Assembly: GCA_029260075.1 (NCBI GenBank)
Contig: JAJDDY010000018.1
Coordinates: 18,680-82,679 of the forward strand
Direction of reading: 5' to 3'
DNA from: Phycisphaerae bacterium
GTDB taxonomy: Bacteria > Planctomycetota > Phycisphaerae > UBA1845
DNA length: 64,000 nt
Shown: piece after piece, positions 26,399 through 35,433 of the stretch
Layout: each line of letters opens with the position of its first letter
Position numbering within the stretch: position 1 is the first letter of the stretch
Made by a program: the position numbers and the translations under genes
The notes under the pieces: generated by a model
What the model was told of the DNA's origin: nothing
Database searches by the model: none
The model's input: the letters and a program-made list of their open reading frames with translations, nothing else

Positions 26399-27851
26399 GC
26401 GACAATGTCTCCACACAGGAAGTCACACACGGACGCTTAACCCGAGACTCGACGTAGCGGTACTTGCCGGATGCGGTCGACGCGATGAAATCGACGAAGC
26501 GGACGCGCAGATCGACCTCGTTTCCGATCGCGCGGCGAACATGTTCCGTGACGTTCTCCTCGGAGAGAGACCCGCAATCGTCGTCGGCCACGATCTCCAC
26601 GGTGACGGCGTATCGTTCGTCTTGTACGACGTGAAACTGGCGCACGCCCGGCATTTCGCGCAGCGGATAGATTATGGAGAGCGCGTGCTTGACCGTTCCA
26701 TCGGGCAAGTAAAGGAAATCGGTCGTGCGGCCAAGCACAATGTCCATCAATCCGAGACCGCGACCGCACGCACAGCGCCCGTGCTTCAGGCGACCCACGT
26801 CACCGGTTCGATAGCGGATCATTGGCATGGCGTACGCATCGAGATGCGTAACGACAATCTCGCCCGTTTCGCCGACCGGGAGCACGCCGCCCTGCTCGTC
26901 GAGTACTTCGACGATCACATTTTCGGATGTGATGTGCATCGATCCCTCGGGACACTCATGCGCTATGAACCCGGCTTCTCGGCTTCCGTATCCGTTGGCG
27001 ACCGGCGCGCCAAAGTACGCTGCGATCGTTTCACGTTGATGCGGATGGCAAACTTCGCCGGTTACAAACACAGCGCGGAGCGCGGTAAGGTCGATGGCAC
27101 GGCCGCGTGCGTGATCCGCGAGAAGTGCGATGCTGCTGGGATATCCGAACAAGCACGCCGGTCGGAATCGATCCCACTCATCGAGGTACCGGTCCATTGT
27201 CGCGGCGGACATGTCGAACGCGTTGACCAGGCGTTGATTGAAGCAGGAATCACGCCACCGCTTAAGCCGGTCCGTACGCAAGTTTTCCGTGGGCGAGCCC
27301 CAAAGATACAACTCCCGATCGCCCATCTCGACGCCGAACCATCGGTGCGTACGAATGCGCGCGGCTTGGTCGTACGCCTGACGGCGGCGGTCGAAGAAAA
27401 ACGCCAGCGGCTCGCCGGTCGATCCGCCGGTGTGCGACGAGAAAACACCATGGGGCGCATTGCGCCAGATCATTTCTTCCGCCGACTCACGGATGTCCTG
27501 TTTGGTCAGTGGCGGGATGGACGACAGGGCCGCACCGGGATCGTCCATTGCGGGGTCGACGCCGGCTCGGCGCAATCGATCGCGATAGAACGACGTGTTC
27601 ATTGTCGCATGATGAAAGAGCGCCGAGAGTTTCGTTCGCTGTAGCTCCGCGAGATCAGTTGGCGCTAACCACTGCGACGAATCAAGAATCCGCGCACACC
27701 GAAACGTGTCGCGCCCAAGCAGACGCTCGTGTATCGGGCATACGAGATAGCGTGAAACGAACGAATTCAAAGACACCACCGAACAATGGGGATGGAGCCA
27801 AACCGTAGGCGCCGCGCGCACGGTCGCCGCTACGGACGGCGGCAGACGCAT
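26391..27851 (-). CDS. phenylacetate-CoA-ligase-like adenylate-forming enzyme (PaaK/CapK family)
   Basis: The 486-residue protein belongs to the ANL superfamily, PaaK/CapK branch. The phosphate-binding loop is SSHTGGSTGEPL (about residues 138-149). Further adenylation motifs are NGYGSREAG, then YRTGDVGRL with the ribose-binding Asp. A CACGRGLG segment near residue 360 is typical of the PaaK group. The C-terminal lid has STASGKYRYV with the likely catalytic lysine. In polysaccharide loci these enzymes activate an acyl or amino acid for attachment to a sugar. It is first in an operon with the FemAB and Stp1-like genes, which suggests an acylation step in exopolysaccharide production. Confidence 0.85.
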   Translation of the reverse strand: MRLPPSVAATVRAAPTVWLHPHCSVVSLNSFVSRYLVCPIHERLLGRDTFRCARILDSSQWLAPTDLAELQRTKLSALFHHATMNTSFYRDRLRRAGVDPAMDDPGAALSSIPPLTKQDIRESAEEMIWRNAPHGVFSSHTGGSTGEPLAFFFDRRRQAYDQAARIRTHRWFGVEMGDRELYLWGSPTENLRTDRLKRWRDSCFNQRLVNAFDMSAATMDRYLDEWDRFRPACLFGYPSSIALLADHARGRAIDLTALRAVFVTGEVCHPHQRETIAAYFGAPVANGYGSREAGFIAHECPEGSMHITSENVIVEVLDEQGGVLPVGETGEIVVTHLDAYAMPMIRYRTGDVGRLKHGRCACGRGLGLMDIVLGRTTDFLYLPDGTVKHALSIIYPLREMPGVRQFHVVQDERYAVTVEIVADDDCGSLSEENVTEHVRRAIGNEVDLRVRFVDFIASTASGKYRYVESRVKRPCVTSCVETLSHV

Positions 27852-28045
27852 GTTTATCGGCTATCGAGGGGTGACGGATTCGTTGGCGAACGCGGACCGA
27901 GGCCCTAGAAACGCGATCAAAGGCGAGGCGGGACGGATTCGGGGTGGTAAGGTTCGCTCATACAGGATCGAACACGACAATGGGGGATACGCGGTGGGTG
28001 AGCGCTGCTCGCACTGAGCGTGACGTAGAGAGGCAGGAAAAACGT

Positions 28046-28669
28046 TCAGTCGCGTCGACGCCTACGTACCAGCGCGACGCAGCCCGCAAGAAGCAGTGCG
28101 ACGCTCGAGGGCTCGGGGACCGCCGCGACGTTGTCGATGACCAACTCCTGACCGCCGATCGTGAAACGCTGGATCTGGTGGAGCTCATCTGTGGTCAGCG
28201 TCAATCGGCCGTCCGCCACGGTCACGAAAATACCGTTCGAAATGGACGACGGGACATCCGAGAGGTCGTCGACCTGAATGATCGTTTCCGAGTTGACGCC
28301 GAAATTGACGCGGCCGCCGAAGTCAATGAAATCGAGCGAGACGTTGGTAACGTCGCTGGACAAATCGCTGAAATCGAACTGCGCGCTGATGCTTCTCAGT
28401 TCGAGCGGTGTGGTATCGAACTGGTCGGCGTATTGGCCACCAACCTCTGCCTTGCCGAATCCGACGAAGCCCGGGACCAGGAAATCCCGGATCACCATTC
28501 GAATACCGTCTTGGGTCAATACCGTGTCGCCGGACGAGTCGCCAAAATCGCCGCCGAATTTCATGCCCGGCGGGAGGGACTCGAAGTCAACAACCGCGCC
28601 CTCGCAGGGCATGGCCACCGCAGCGAGAAACCCAGCGAGGCAAACGCCGAACCCCAATCGTGATCCCAT
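28046..28669 (-). CDS. PEP-CTERM sorting-signal protein
   Basis: This 207-residue secreted protein has an N-terminal signal peptide (GFGVCLAGFLAAVAMP) and a C-terminal tripartite signal: VPEPSS, a hydrophobic stretch VALLLAGCVALV, then RRRRRD. This is the PEP-CTERM signal recognised by exosortases. The middle is an all-beta domain with FDFSDLSSDVTNVSLDFIDFGG, similar to other exosortase-dependent surface proteins of unknown function. The start ATG at 28669 has a GGGGGA ribosome binding site; an in-frame TTG lies upstream. No exosortase gene is in the window, so it must be elsewhere. It lies 194 bp downstream of the PaaK-like gene start and is probably separately transcribed. Confidence 0.88.
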   Translation of the reverse strand: MGSRLGFGVCLAGFLAAVAMPCEGAVVDFESLPPGMKFGGDFGDSSGDTVLTQDGIRMVIRDFLVPGFVGFGKAEVGGQYADQFDTTPLELRSISAQFDFSDLSSDVTNVSLDFIDFGGRVNFGVNSETIIQVDDLSDVPSSISNGIFVTVADGRLTLTTDELHQIQRFTIGGQELVIDNVAAVPEPSSVALLLAGCVALVRRRRRD

Positions 28670-29600
28670 GATCCAATCCCCCGTCAATCTAACCCGGCGC
28701 GACGCGCCCGTGCGTTATGCGTAGTCCATTGTTCCCGATTGGACGCTCATCAAAACCAGGGGACACCATAGCCGAGCGAGGACGAAACCCACTGGTCTGG
28801 CACCCTGTGCTCCGCGAAGTCGCACAGCGCTCCCTACCGAGTACGATAATGAAGTCACCCGGCAAAATCAACCACCTGACCGGAAAAGCCAGGCAAATGT
28901 CACTGGAGATGGGGGCGGCACGACTGTTTTCGGACGACGCCGGCCCGACGCGATCGAGCGGTCGACCGGCCATGTCCATCACTACAGCGCGGTAGTGGAT
29001 GATTCCAGATTATTATTTGCGCCAGGATAAGCCAATTGGCGCCCAGATCACGCGTAGTCAGATGTCCGGGCGCATGCGCGGGCATGCTTCGCGTCGCCGC
29101 TAGGTCCGAGAAGCGGTACGTGGAGGCATGCACGTTTCTGCGAACCGGCGAAGTTGACGGGTTGCGGCTTGGTGCGGCGCCCGTCGGTAAGCCGACCGCC
29201 AGATGTTCTCCGACGGATTCGTCCCGTGGCGATCGGTTGCGTTGGGCTTGTGCCCGCACAATTGGCGGGTGGATTTGCCTTTGCGGTCCGAGCGAGCATA
29301 GCCTCCCATGGGGAACCGGTGCTGGCGTGGATGCACAGGCGTGCCTTTGCGGCCTGGGAACGACGCGAGACGTCCGATAGCTCGCTTGTGAATACCGTTG
29401 TATTTGCACGATTGAGCGGATAGACTCTATGCGGCGTTACCAATGGGGAGAGAAACGATCGGCGACATATCGTCTATCATCGGTGCGAGGGTCAAACGGG
29501 AATTCAGGTCTGGTGCCTGTTGACGTGCGCGGTCTCCATCGCGCGCTGGTTGCTGCCCAAACACGGGCGCCGGCGCGTCGGCCGCTAAGGGGTTGTAGCA
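28670..29600. other. 931-bp divergent intergenic region
   Basis: No gene here has support: the open frames lack family resemblance. The region should carry the promoters of the PEP-CTERM gene and of the secreted gene at 29601. A sigma70-like pair (TTGTAT, 17 nt, TAGACT) is noted at 29398-29426; otherwise I see nothing defined. Confidence 0.4.
29398..29426 (+). promoter_or_regulatory. possible sigma70-type promoter upstream of the 29601 gene
   Basis: TTGTAT and TAGACT are separated by exactly 17 nt. The start would leave a leader of about 170 nt before the ATG. Matches of this quality also arise by chance. Confidence 0.3.
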
Positions 29601-31382
29601 ATGCAGAGTAATACCGTTCGTCAGACGAAACGAGAATCCATGGTTGCGCTAGGAGTGCATCACAAGCCGGCTTGGGTGATGGCCCTAGGTGCCGTCGCCG
29701 TCGTCATGGCGTCGGGCCAAACCACGCACGCGCAGTGCGGTGCGGGAGGAAACTTCTCGGGACCATGCGTTCGGCTGGAGTGGCGACCCGCCACGCAGTC
29801 CGCGGTAGTTGGCCAGACCGTTGAGCTCGGACTGTACGCGGTTTCGATCAACGGTTTCGATCAACCCATGCAGGAACTGGACGCTGTCTTCGATTGGGAC
29901 CCTGCGATGCTGGAGGTTCTGGGCAACAAGACGTGCATCGGCGGTGTCGACGACGGAAAGCTCTGCACAAACGGGCTCGAATGCGATAGCCTGTTTTGCG
30001 CCGGTGCATGCACTGCCGGGGCTACAGCAGCCACACCGTTCTTCTGCCCTGCGGACGCTGCGGCGGGAACACCGGACAGCTACAACTGGACGCAGTCGGC
30101 GTTTCCCAATGACAGTCTCAATGCAAGGACCAACGCCGATTGCGGTCCGGATTCCTTTTGCGCTACGTACTCCGGTCTCCCGTTTAACGACGGCGATGCG
30201 TTTTACCAATCATTGAAACAGCTGTTTTGTGGCGGGGTTCCCTGCCCGAGCGCCCCGGCGACGCCCGCCGGATTGCTCGTGACTACGGTTCGCTTTAAGG
30301 CGCTTGCTGGTGGCACGACGCAGATCGCGTTGCCCGCGCAGTCCGACTGCAAGTCGATTCAGATGTACTGTGGCAATGGCGATCGCACGGCGTCGACATG
30401 CAATTCTGATGCCGACTGCCCCGAACTGCGTTTGTGCAGTCCGCTTACGGGAGACCCGGATATCGAATGCACGTTGGACAGCCAGTGCCCTTCAGGGAGT
30501 TGTCCCCCGAAATGTACCGCGTGCTCTGAGTCCTTTTGCTGCACCTTGGATTCAAGCTGCTCGATCTGCTCGTTCGAGGATACACGAGTGCTCGGAGGCA
30601 CAACGGCTGGCAACGATGTGACCGGTCCGATCGGTCCTCCAGCGGTGGTGCAGATCTCCGACTGTATCCCGCCCACGGTGACTGCCGCTGCTGCTCGATA
30701 CATTTCCGTCACGCCGGCGCCGGGTACAAATCCGGTCGCCTTTCGCGTGACCAGTTCCGAGATCGGCATGGAGTGCGTAAATACGTACTCAGTGCCGGGT
30801 GGATTCTTGCCGAAATCGCCGCTTCCTGGCGGTGCACCCGTAGTGCCCACTTATCAAACACCCGCCACCTGGGGCACCTTCCTGATCCGCGGAGCCGATC
30901 TCGTTGCGAATCGGTTGATCACGATTCAGGCAGATTGCAATCCGACGAATCCCGGAACGAACCTGTCCAGCCCTGTGACGGCGACCACATGGGCATGGGC
31001 CGACGTAGACGATAGCGGCGGCGTGGACATCATTGACATCACCAAAGCGCTCGATGCATTTCGAAGCCTGTTCAACGCATTCCCAGTACCATGCACAACG
31101 AATCAAGATTGCGTCGCAATCGGCCCATTGCGGACATGTAACGTAGCTGCAGGTCAGTGCATTCAGTGTCTTTCCGACGCTGACTGCGTGAATGCACCGC
31201 CACATCGAAGGTGCGACGCACAGGCACAGCTTTGCGTGCGCGTTCAGCGCGAAAACGCCGACTTTGTCGGTTCGGGGGGATGCACGCCGGACGGGGGTCC
31301 GGTGGACATTCTAGACGTGACGGCTGCGGTTGATGCCTTCCGCGGCCTGGGCGATCCATGTACTCAGGTCTGTGTACCGTAG
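29601..31382 (+). CDS. secreted cohesin-like/dockerin-like protein with cysteine-rich inserts
   Basis: The 593-residue protein has a signal peptide ending at about residue 48. A cohesin-like beta domain follows (VRLEWRPATQSAVVGQTVEL, LDAVFDWDPAMLEVLG). Its loops are interrupted by cysteine-rich blocks (CTNGLECDSLFCAG, and CTLDSQCPSGSCPPKC). A second domain begins AAARYISVTPAPGTNPVAF and ends in a dockerin-like calcium loop, DVDDSGGVDIIDITKALDAF (about residues 470-490). A second half-repeat, DGGPVDILDVTAAVDAFRG, lies near the end, also separated by a cysteine-rich insert. AAGGGG precedes the ATG by about 9 nt. It is the first of six plus-strand secreted genes. It is likely extracellular, with calcium-binding C-terminal loops. 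Confidence 0.82.
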   Translation: MQSNTVRQTKRESMVALGVHHKPAWVMALGAVAVVMASGQTTHAQCGAGGNFSGPCVRLEWRPATQSAVVGQTVELGLYAVSINGFDQPMQELDAVFDWDPAMLEVLGNKTCIGGVDDGKLCTNGLECDSLFCAGACTAGATAATPFFCPADAAAGTPDSYNWTQSAFPNDSLNARTNADCGPDSFCATYSGLPFNDGDAFYQSLKQLFCGGVPCPSAPATPAGLLVTTVRFKALAGGTTQIALPAQSDCKSIQMYCGNGDRTASTCNSDADCPELRLCSPLTGDPDIECTLDSQCPSGSCPPKCTACSESFCCTLDSSCSICSFEDTRVLGGTTAGNDVTGPIGPPAVVQISDCIPPTVTAAAARYISVTPAPGTNPVAFRVTSSEIGMECVNTYSVPGGFLPKSPLPGGAPVVPTYQTPATWGTFLIRGADLVANRLITIQADCNPTNPGTNLSSPVTATTWAWADVDDSGGVDIIDITKALDAFRSLFNAFPVPCTTNQDCVAIGPLRTCNVAAGQCIQCLSDADCVNAPPHRRCDAQAQLCVRVQRENADFVGSGGCTPDGGPVDILDVTAAVDAFRGLGDPCTQVCVP

Positions 31383-31497
31383 CGTAGCTAGGCAGCCTGA
31401 GACGTATGATTGCTCGTGCGGGCAACATTGCGGGGAAGTAACCGATGATGGTCGGTCCGTTCAAGGGCCGTGCCATCACAGCACCGAGGGGAGCACT

Positions 31498-34400
31498 ATG
31501 AAGAGTGTCGTATGGGCTTTGTGTCTCGTCGCCATGTTGGCGATGCCTGCGGCTGGCGCCGATTTCTCAATCGTGCCGGTTGGGCCCGCGACTATTGCGC
31601 CTGGGCAAACCGTAAGGGTCGAAGTGTTCCTTGCCGGGATCACTTTGCCCGAACGACTGCGGCTATACCAAGCCAGGCTACAAATTGTTCCCCAAGCCGG
31701 TTCGTTCGGCACGCTGACCCTGGAAGATCCAACTACGCCGGACCCCGGTAACCTGAGCATTTTTGTCGACCAAACGCGCGCCAATTGGGTATTTGCACCG
31801 GTGGCCGGGCCAGTGTTCGGGGCCGCCACGCCCGACCTGCTCAGAATCGGGGCGACGATTCTGAATCCCTCTGAATCAGTCGAAGTGGTTTCCCCGGCAT
31901 ACTGCGGCACATTCGTTTTCATTGCCTCCGCCGATGCCGTAGGAACCTTTTCGGTTGATTTCCTGTTGGTAGACCCAACCAACCCCGGCAACGACCAAAC
32001 CGTGTTGCGTACAGACACGGACCTTGCCATAGCGTTCACAACCTCTTCGCTCCTGGTTACGGTTGCGGACATCGTGGTCAACGATGACTGCATTGACGCC
32101 ATCCCTGCCGGCGACGGCGTGACGGCGTTCACAACGGCAAACGCCACAGCGGTGGGTCCAGACCTTACCGTCGCCTGCGACGAGGGCAACGGGGTCGCGA
32201 TCAATCAAGACGTTTGGTACGAGCACATCGCCTCTTGTACGGGAACGCTTGCGGTCAGTACATGCAACGACGCGACCTTCAACACGCGATTGGCTGTGTA
32301 CGGTGGCGGCGCCGCAACATGCACCTGCCCAACAGGCAACACGAACTTACTTGCGTGCAACGACGACAATACAGCCTGCACCATTGGTACATCCATCGTT
32401 TCGCTGCCGGTAACCGCCGGCGGCTGTTACTCCATCCGGGTCGGCGGCGTCGGCTTGGCGGAGGGAACTGGAAACTTGAATATTACCTGCCTGCCCGATC
32501 TCTGTGCAGACGCGCTGCGGATAGCGCCGGCGTCCACGGTGCGTGGTCAAACGACCAACACAGCCGTTAACGATAACGTCGGGCCTGATTGCGGATCGGG
32601 ACCGGTGGGCGCGCCGGGCGTCTGGTACTCGGTTTTGGGCACGGGGAACGTGATGCGGGCGTCGCTTCGATTCGACGCATCCTTCGATTCACGACTCACC
32701 GTATACCAGGGAGGCTGCGGCGCGCTGACGTGCGTGGGCGACAACGACCGAATCGGCAACGGCGGCGAAGCGGTGAGTTGGTGTTCGGTCGCCGGCGTGG
32801 AGTACCGCATACTTGTTCACGGCGCTGGAGGTGCAAGCGGCACGTTCACGCTCGATACGTCGGATACAAGCTGCAACGACAACAACGCGTGTACGAACGA
32901 TTCATGCAATGCCGGTACTTGTTCCAACGTGGCAAACTTCGATACGACCACTTCGTGCTGCGCTCCTTCAACCGGAGGGCTCGCGGTGATCGACGACGGC
33001 AACGCATGCACGAACGACACATGCAACAGTGGTACCGGTGTCGTGAGTCATACATCGGTACCGAACGGGCTCAATGCGGCTTGCGAAGACTTCAATCCCT
33101 GCACACGCGACATCTGCCAGGCCGGATCGTGTGCTCAGATTGACATCAACGGTCTCTCGTGCCTGATCGACGCGGATTGCGATGGTGATAGCATTTGCGG
33201 CGTCAGCGGACTTTGTGAATGCGTCGGCGCTACGCTACAACTTGTGGCCTCGCCGAGCACACTTCCCGTCGCGGGCTGCTTCGGTCTCGGCGACGTCATT
33301 ACGGTTCGCGTCGAATTGGGACCGCAGGAGGCAACGACAGTTGCCGCCGACGCGATCATCGGCGCCCAGTTCTTCCTAGCCTACAACCCCGCATCGCTGG
33401 CGATTATCAGTGTACTACCCGGATCGAACGTGGATCCGACATCGCCCTTCTCCGTCGAACTGCAGGAAGTAGTCGATCCGGGGCTTGGCCTGCTCGACTA
33501 TCTGGTAACCGTACCATTCGGCAACGCAGGCACGCGCGCACCGGGAACGCTCGCGGTGATCACCTTTCAGGCGGTTGCCGAATGTAGCGGCGACCTTCGT
33601 TTTCGAGCCGGCCCCAATGCGGCCGAAAGCCTCCTGACGACGGTTGGCGGCGGCGAAGTCGTGCCGATCTTGGTCACACCGAGTCCTATCCTGGTAGACG
33701 CCACCGGCCCGACACTGTCGTCATGCTTTGCCAACGTCGTCACGAGTCCCGACTCCGGCTTGCTCACGGCGATCGTCACTTGGCCTGACTTGGTGGCAAC
33801 GGACACTTGTGATCCGGGATCGCGGACGGCCATTTGCAGTCCACCAAGTGGAACGGCGTTTACACCGGGAACCACCACGGTTACCTGCGCGGTCACGGAT
33901 TCGTGCGGTTTGCAGGACACGTGCATTTTCGATGTGACGGTGATTCCGCAACAGGTCACGATGAATGTCGAGTTGGGTCCGACTATGAATGCGGGACCGT
34001 TTGACCGGTGCGTTACATTTGAAGTATGGGACTGCGCCGCACCCGGCGGACCGCTTAGCGCAACGGTTGACCAAACGCTTACGTTCAGCAGTGGTATGGC
34101 GTCCAACGTCACGGTCCAGATTCCGGGTGGCAACTGGGGTTGCCTCATGGCGCAGGACACCGAGCATACGCTTCGCAGTACGGCCACTGACTTTTCCACA
34201 CTGGACGGTTTCCAATACACCGCATCATTCACCGGGACACGAAGCGCCGGCGGACATTGGTTGGTCGGTGGCGACTTGAACGGTGACGGATTGGTCGACA
34301 TTCGAGATTTCGGCGTCTTCTTCCCGTTCTTCCTGACTCAGGCGAACAATCAGCGAACCTGTAGTCTGGGATCACCGGATGCCAACATCAATGGCGACGG

Positions 34401-34707
34401 CGTCGTGGATCTTCTGGACCTCGTCTTTTTGTCCGGAAACAGTCTGCTAAGCAGCGAGCCGGCGTGCTGCGGTTTGGCGATTGCAGCCACGGATCAAGCG
34501 GAGCCGCTGATGTCCATCACCGTTCGCGAGCTTCACGCTATGGGATTGGGACATATGGCTGCGGCCGACGTCAATCATGACGGGGTTCTCGACCAACAAG
34601 ATATGATCGCCCTCATAGACGGCTCGGCGACAGTCGACGACGCGAGCGTCGTTCGCGAGTCAGTGATCAAGCAGCGCGGCGCGAAAGGCCGGCACGGACA
34701 GAAGTAG
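31498..34707 (+). CDS. secreted multidomain protein: cohesin-like, PPC-like, HYR-like and dockerin-like modules
   Basis: This 1069-residue protein has a signal peptide (MKSVVWALCLVAMLAMPAAG). The start ATG 31498 has GAGGGGAG upstream, so I reject a longer frame from 31330. In order it contains a cohesin-like domain, two PPC-like beta domains (QDVWYEHIASCTGTLAVSTC, and VWYSVLGTGNVMRASLRFD), cysteine-rich units (CNDNNACTNDSCNAGTC), a second cohesin-like domain (LPVAGCFGLGDVITVRVELG) and an HYR-like domain. The last part is a beta module followed by dockerin-like loops: DLNGDGLVDIRDFGVFFPFF, DANINGDGVVDLLDLVF and DVNHDGVLDQQDMIAL. No catalytic motif is seen. It looks like a cell-surface adhesin or scaffold component. 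Confidence 0.82.
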   Translation: MKSVVWALCLVAMLAMPAAGADFSIVPVGPATIAPGQTVRVEVFLAGITLPERLRLYQARLQIVPQAGSFGTLTLEDPTTPDPGNLSIFVDQTRANWVFAPVAGPVFGAATPDLLRIGATILNPSESVEVVSPAYCGTFVFIASADAVGTFSVDFLLVDPTNPGNDQTVLRTDTDLAIAFTTSSLLVTVADIVVNDDCIDAIPAGDGVTAFTTANATAVGPDLTVACDEGNGVAINQDVWYEHIASCTGTLAVSTCNDATFNTRLAVYGGGAATCTCPTGNTNLLACNDDNTACTIGTSIVSLPVTAGGCYSIRVGGVGLAEGTGNLNITCLPDLCADALRIAPASTVRGQTTNTAVNDNVGPDCGSGPVGAPGVWYSVLGTGNVMRASLRFDASFDSRLTVYQGGCGALTCVGDNDRIGNGGEAVSWCSVAGVEYRILVHGAGGASGTFTLDTSDTSCNDNNACTNDSCNAGTCSNVANFDTTTSCCAPSTGGLAVIDDGNACTNDTCNSGTGVVSHTSVPNGLNAACEDFNPCTRDICQAGSCAQIDINGLSCLIDADCDGDSICGVSGLCECVGATLQLVASPSTLPVAGCFGLGDVITVRVELGPQEATTVAADAIIGAQFFLAYNPASLAIISVLPGSNVDPTSPFSVELQEVVDPGLGLLDYLVTVPFGNAGTRAPGTLAVITFQAVAECSGDLRFRAGPNAAESLLTTVGGGEVVPILVTPSPILVDATGPTLSSCFANVVTSPDSGLLTAIVTWPDLVATDTCDPGSRTAICSPPSGTAFTPGTTTVTCAVTDSCGLQDTCIFDVTVIPQQVTMNVELGPTMNAGPFDRCVTFEVWDCAAPGGPLSATVDQTLTFSSGMASNVTVQIPGGNWGCLMAQDTEHTLRSTATDFSTLDGFQYTASFTGTRSAGGHWLVGGDLNGDGLVDIRDFGVFFPFFLTQANNQRTCSLGSPDANINGDGVVDLLDLVFLSGNSLLSSEPACCGLAIAATDQAEPLMSITVRELHAMGLGHMAAADVNHDGVLDQQDMIALIDGSATVDDASVVRESVIKQRGAKGRHGQK

Positions 34708-34859
34708 ACGCCACTGCGAGCTGGATATCTGCCGCAGTAGGAACGGCCGCGTGCTTCGAGTCTGGCGGTGTACGGCCGTTGTGGCCGTGTGCCCGATAGT
34801 TCGCTCGATTTCGCACTGCAAAGAAGCATTTGAAGTCGTATTTCGATCAGAACGCCTGA

Positions 34860-34888
34860 TTGAATCCTGTGATATTTTTTGGTACAGT
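34860..34888 (+). promoter_or_regulatory. possible sigma70-type promoter (long leader)
   Basis: TTGAAT and TACAGT are 17 nt apart, with a T-run in the spacer. If used, the leader to the gene at 35434 would exceed 500 nt. Confidence 0.25.
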
Positions 34889-35216
34889 GAGGGTCGCATC
34901 CTGGTATGCGTCGCAAGTCGCTGGACCGCAATCGGAATTTCTTGAACACGGCTTCGTTTCGACGCGATGTCGAATGTTCCGCGCGTTGCCGATAGCGCAG
35001 CGTCGCCGTCACGGCCTCTGGGGGGTCCTCAGCGATGGTAGTCGGTTCGGCGAATTGATTGACCTGATACGGTCGCGTTGGTTTTTTTCGCCGAAGCACG
35101 TTGGCGTGCGCCATACGGTATGAATCTGATGGATGGGGAGGAAGTCCACCTATTGAATTGAATCGGTGACGATGCGTTCACAGTCGTGAAGCGACCATCG
35201 CGCCGCGCGGGTTGAT

Positions 35217-35257
35217 GCGCCAAGATTCACCGATCGGTGAATCACGTACGCTGGCGC
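35217..35257. promoter_or_regulatory. nested palindrome, possible operator or RNA hairpin
   Basis: A perfect 20-bp palindrome GATTCACCGATCGGTGAATC (35224-35243) is framed by GCGCCA (35217-35222) and TGGCGC (35252-35257), so the arms extend outward after a small asymmetry. It lies 177 bp before the ATG of the Ig-array gene. It could be a dimeric repressor site or a stable RNA hairpin in the leader. Confidence 0.5.
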
Positions 35258-35433
35258 GCGGATCGCGCTGCCCGGTTATGGGAACGTCGCCTCTAATCCG
35301 CATTCGAATGCGGCGAAAATTTGGCTGATTGGTAAACTGACCCCCGGTCGGGGTCGGCCTACAATGGGACACCATTAGGAAAGAAGCGGGCCGCCCAGCG
35401 CCCCGTCATACAAGAGCACTAGGAGTCTTGGAA

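Larger units (their letters stand above)
34708..35433. other. 726-bp intergenic region with a palindromic site
   Basis: No supported gene. It contains a 20-bp perfect palindrome at 35224-35243 with flanking arms (entered separately) and a promoter-like pair at 34860-34888. The rest shows no recognisable element. Confidence 0.4.

Noticed and set aside
26361..27644. A 427-codon plus-strand open frame
   Set aside because: It is antisense to the PaaK-like gene, whose adenylation motifs are intact; the plus-strand translation has no family features.
29036..29380. Possible small gene in the 28.7-29.6 kb gap
   Set aside because: There is no ribosome binding site, its composition is Arg/Cys-rich, and similar frames exist on both strands here.
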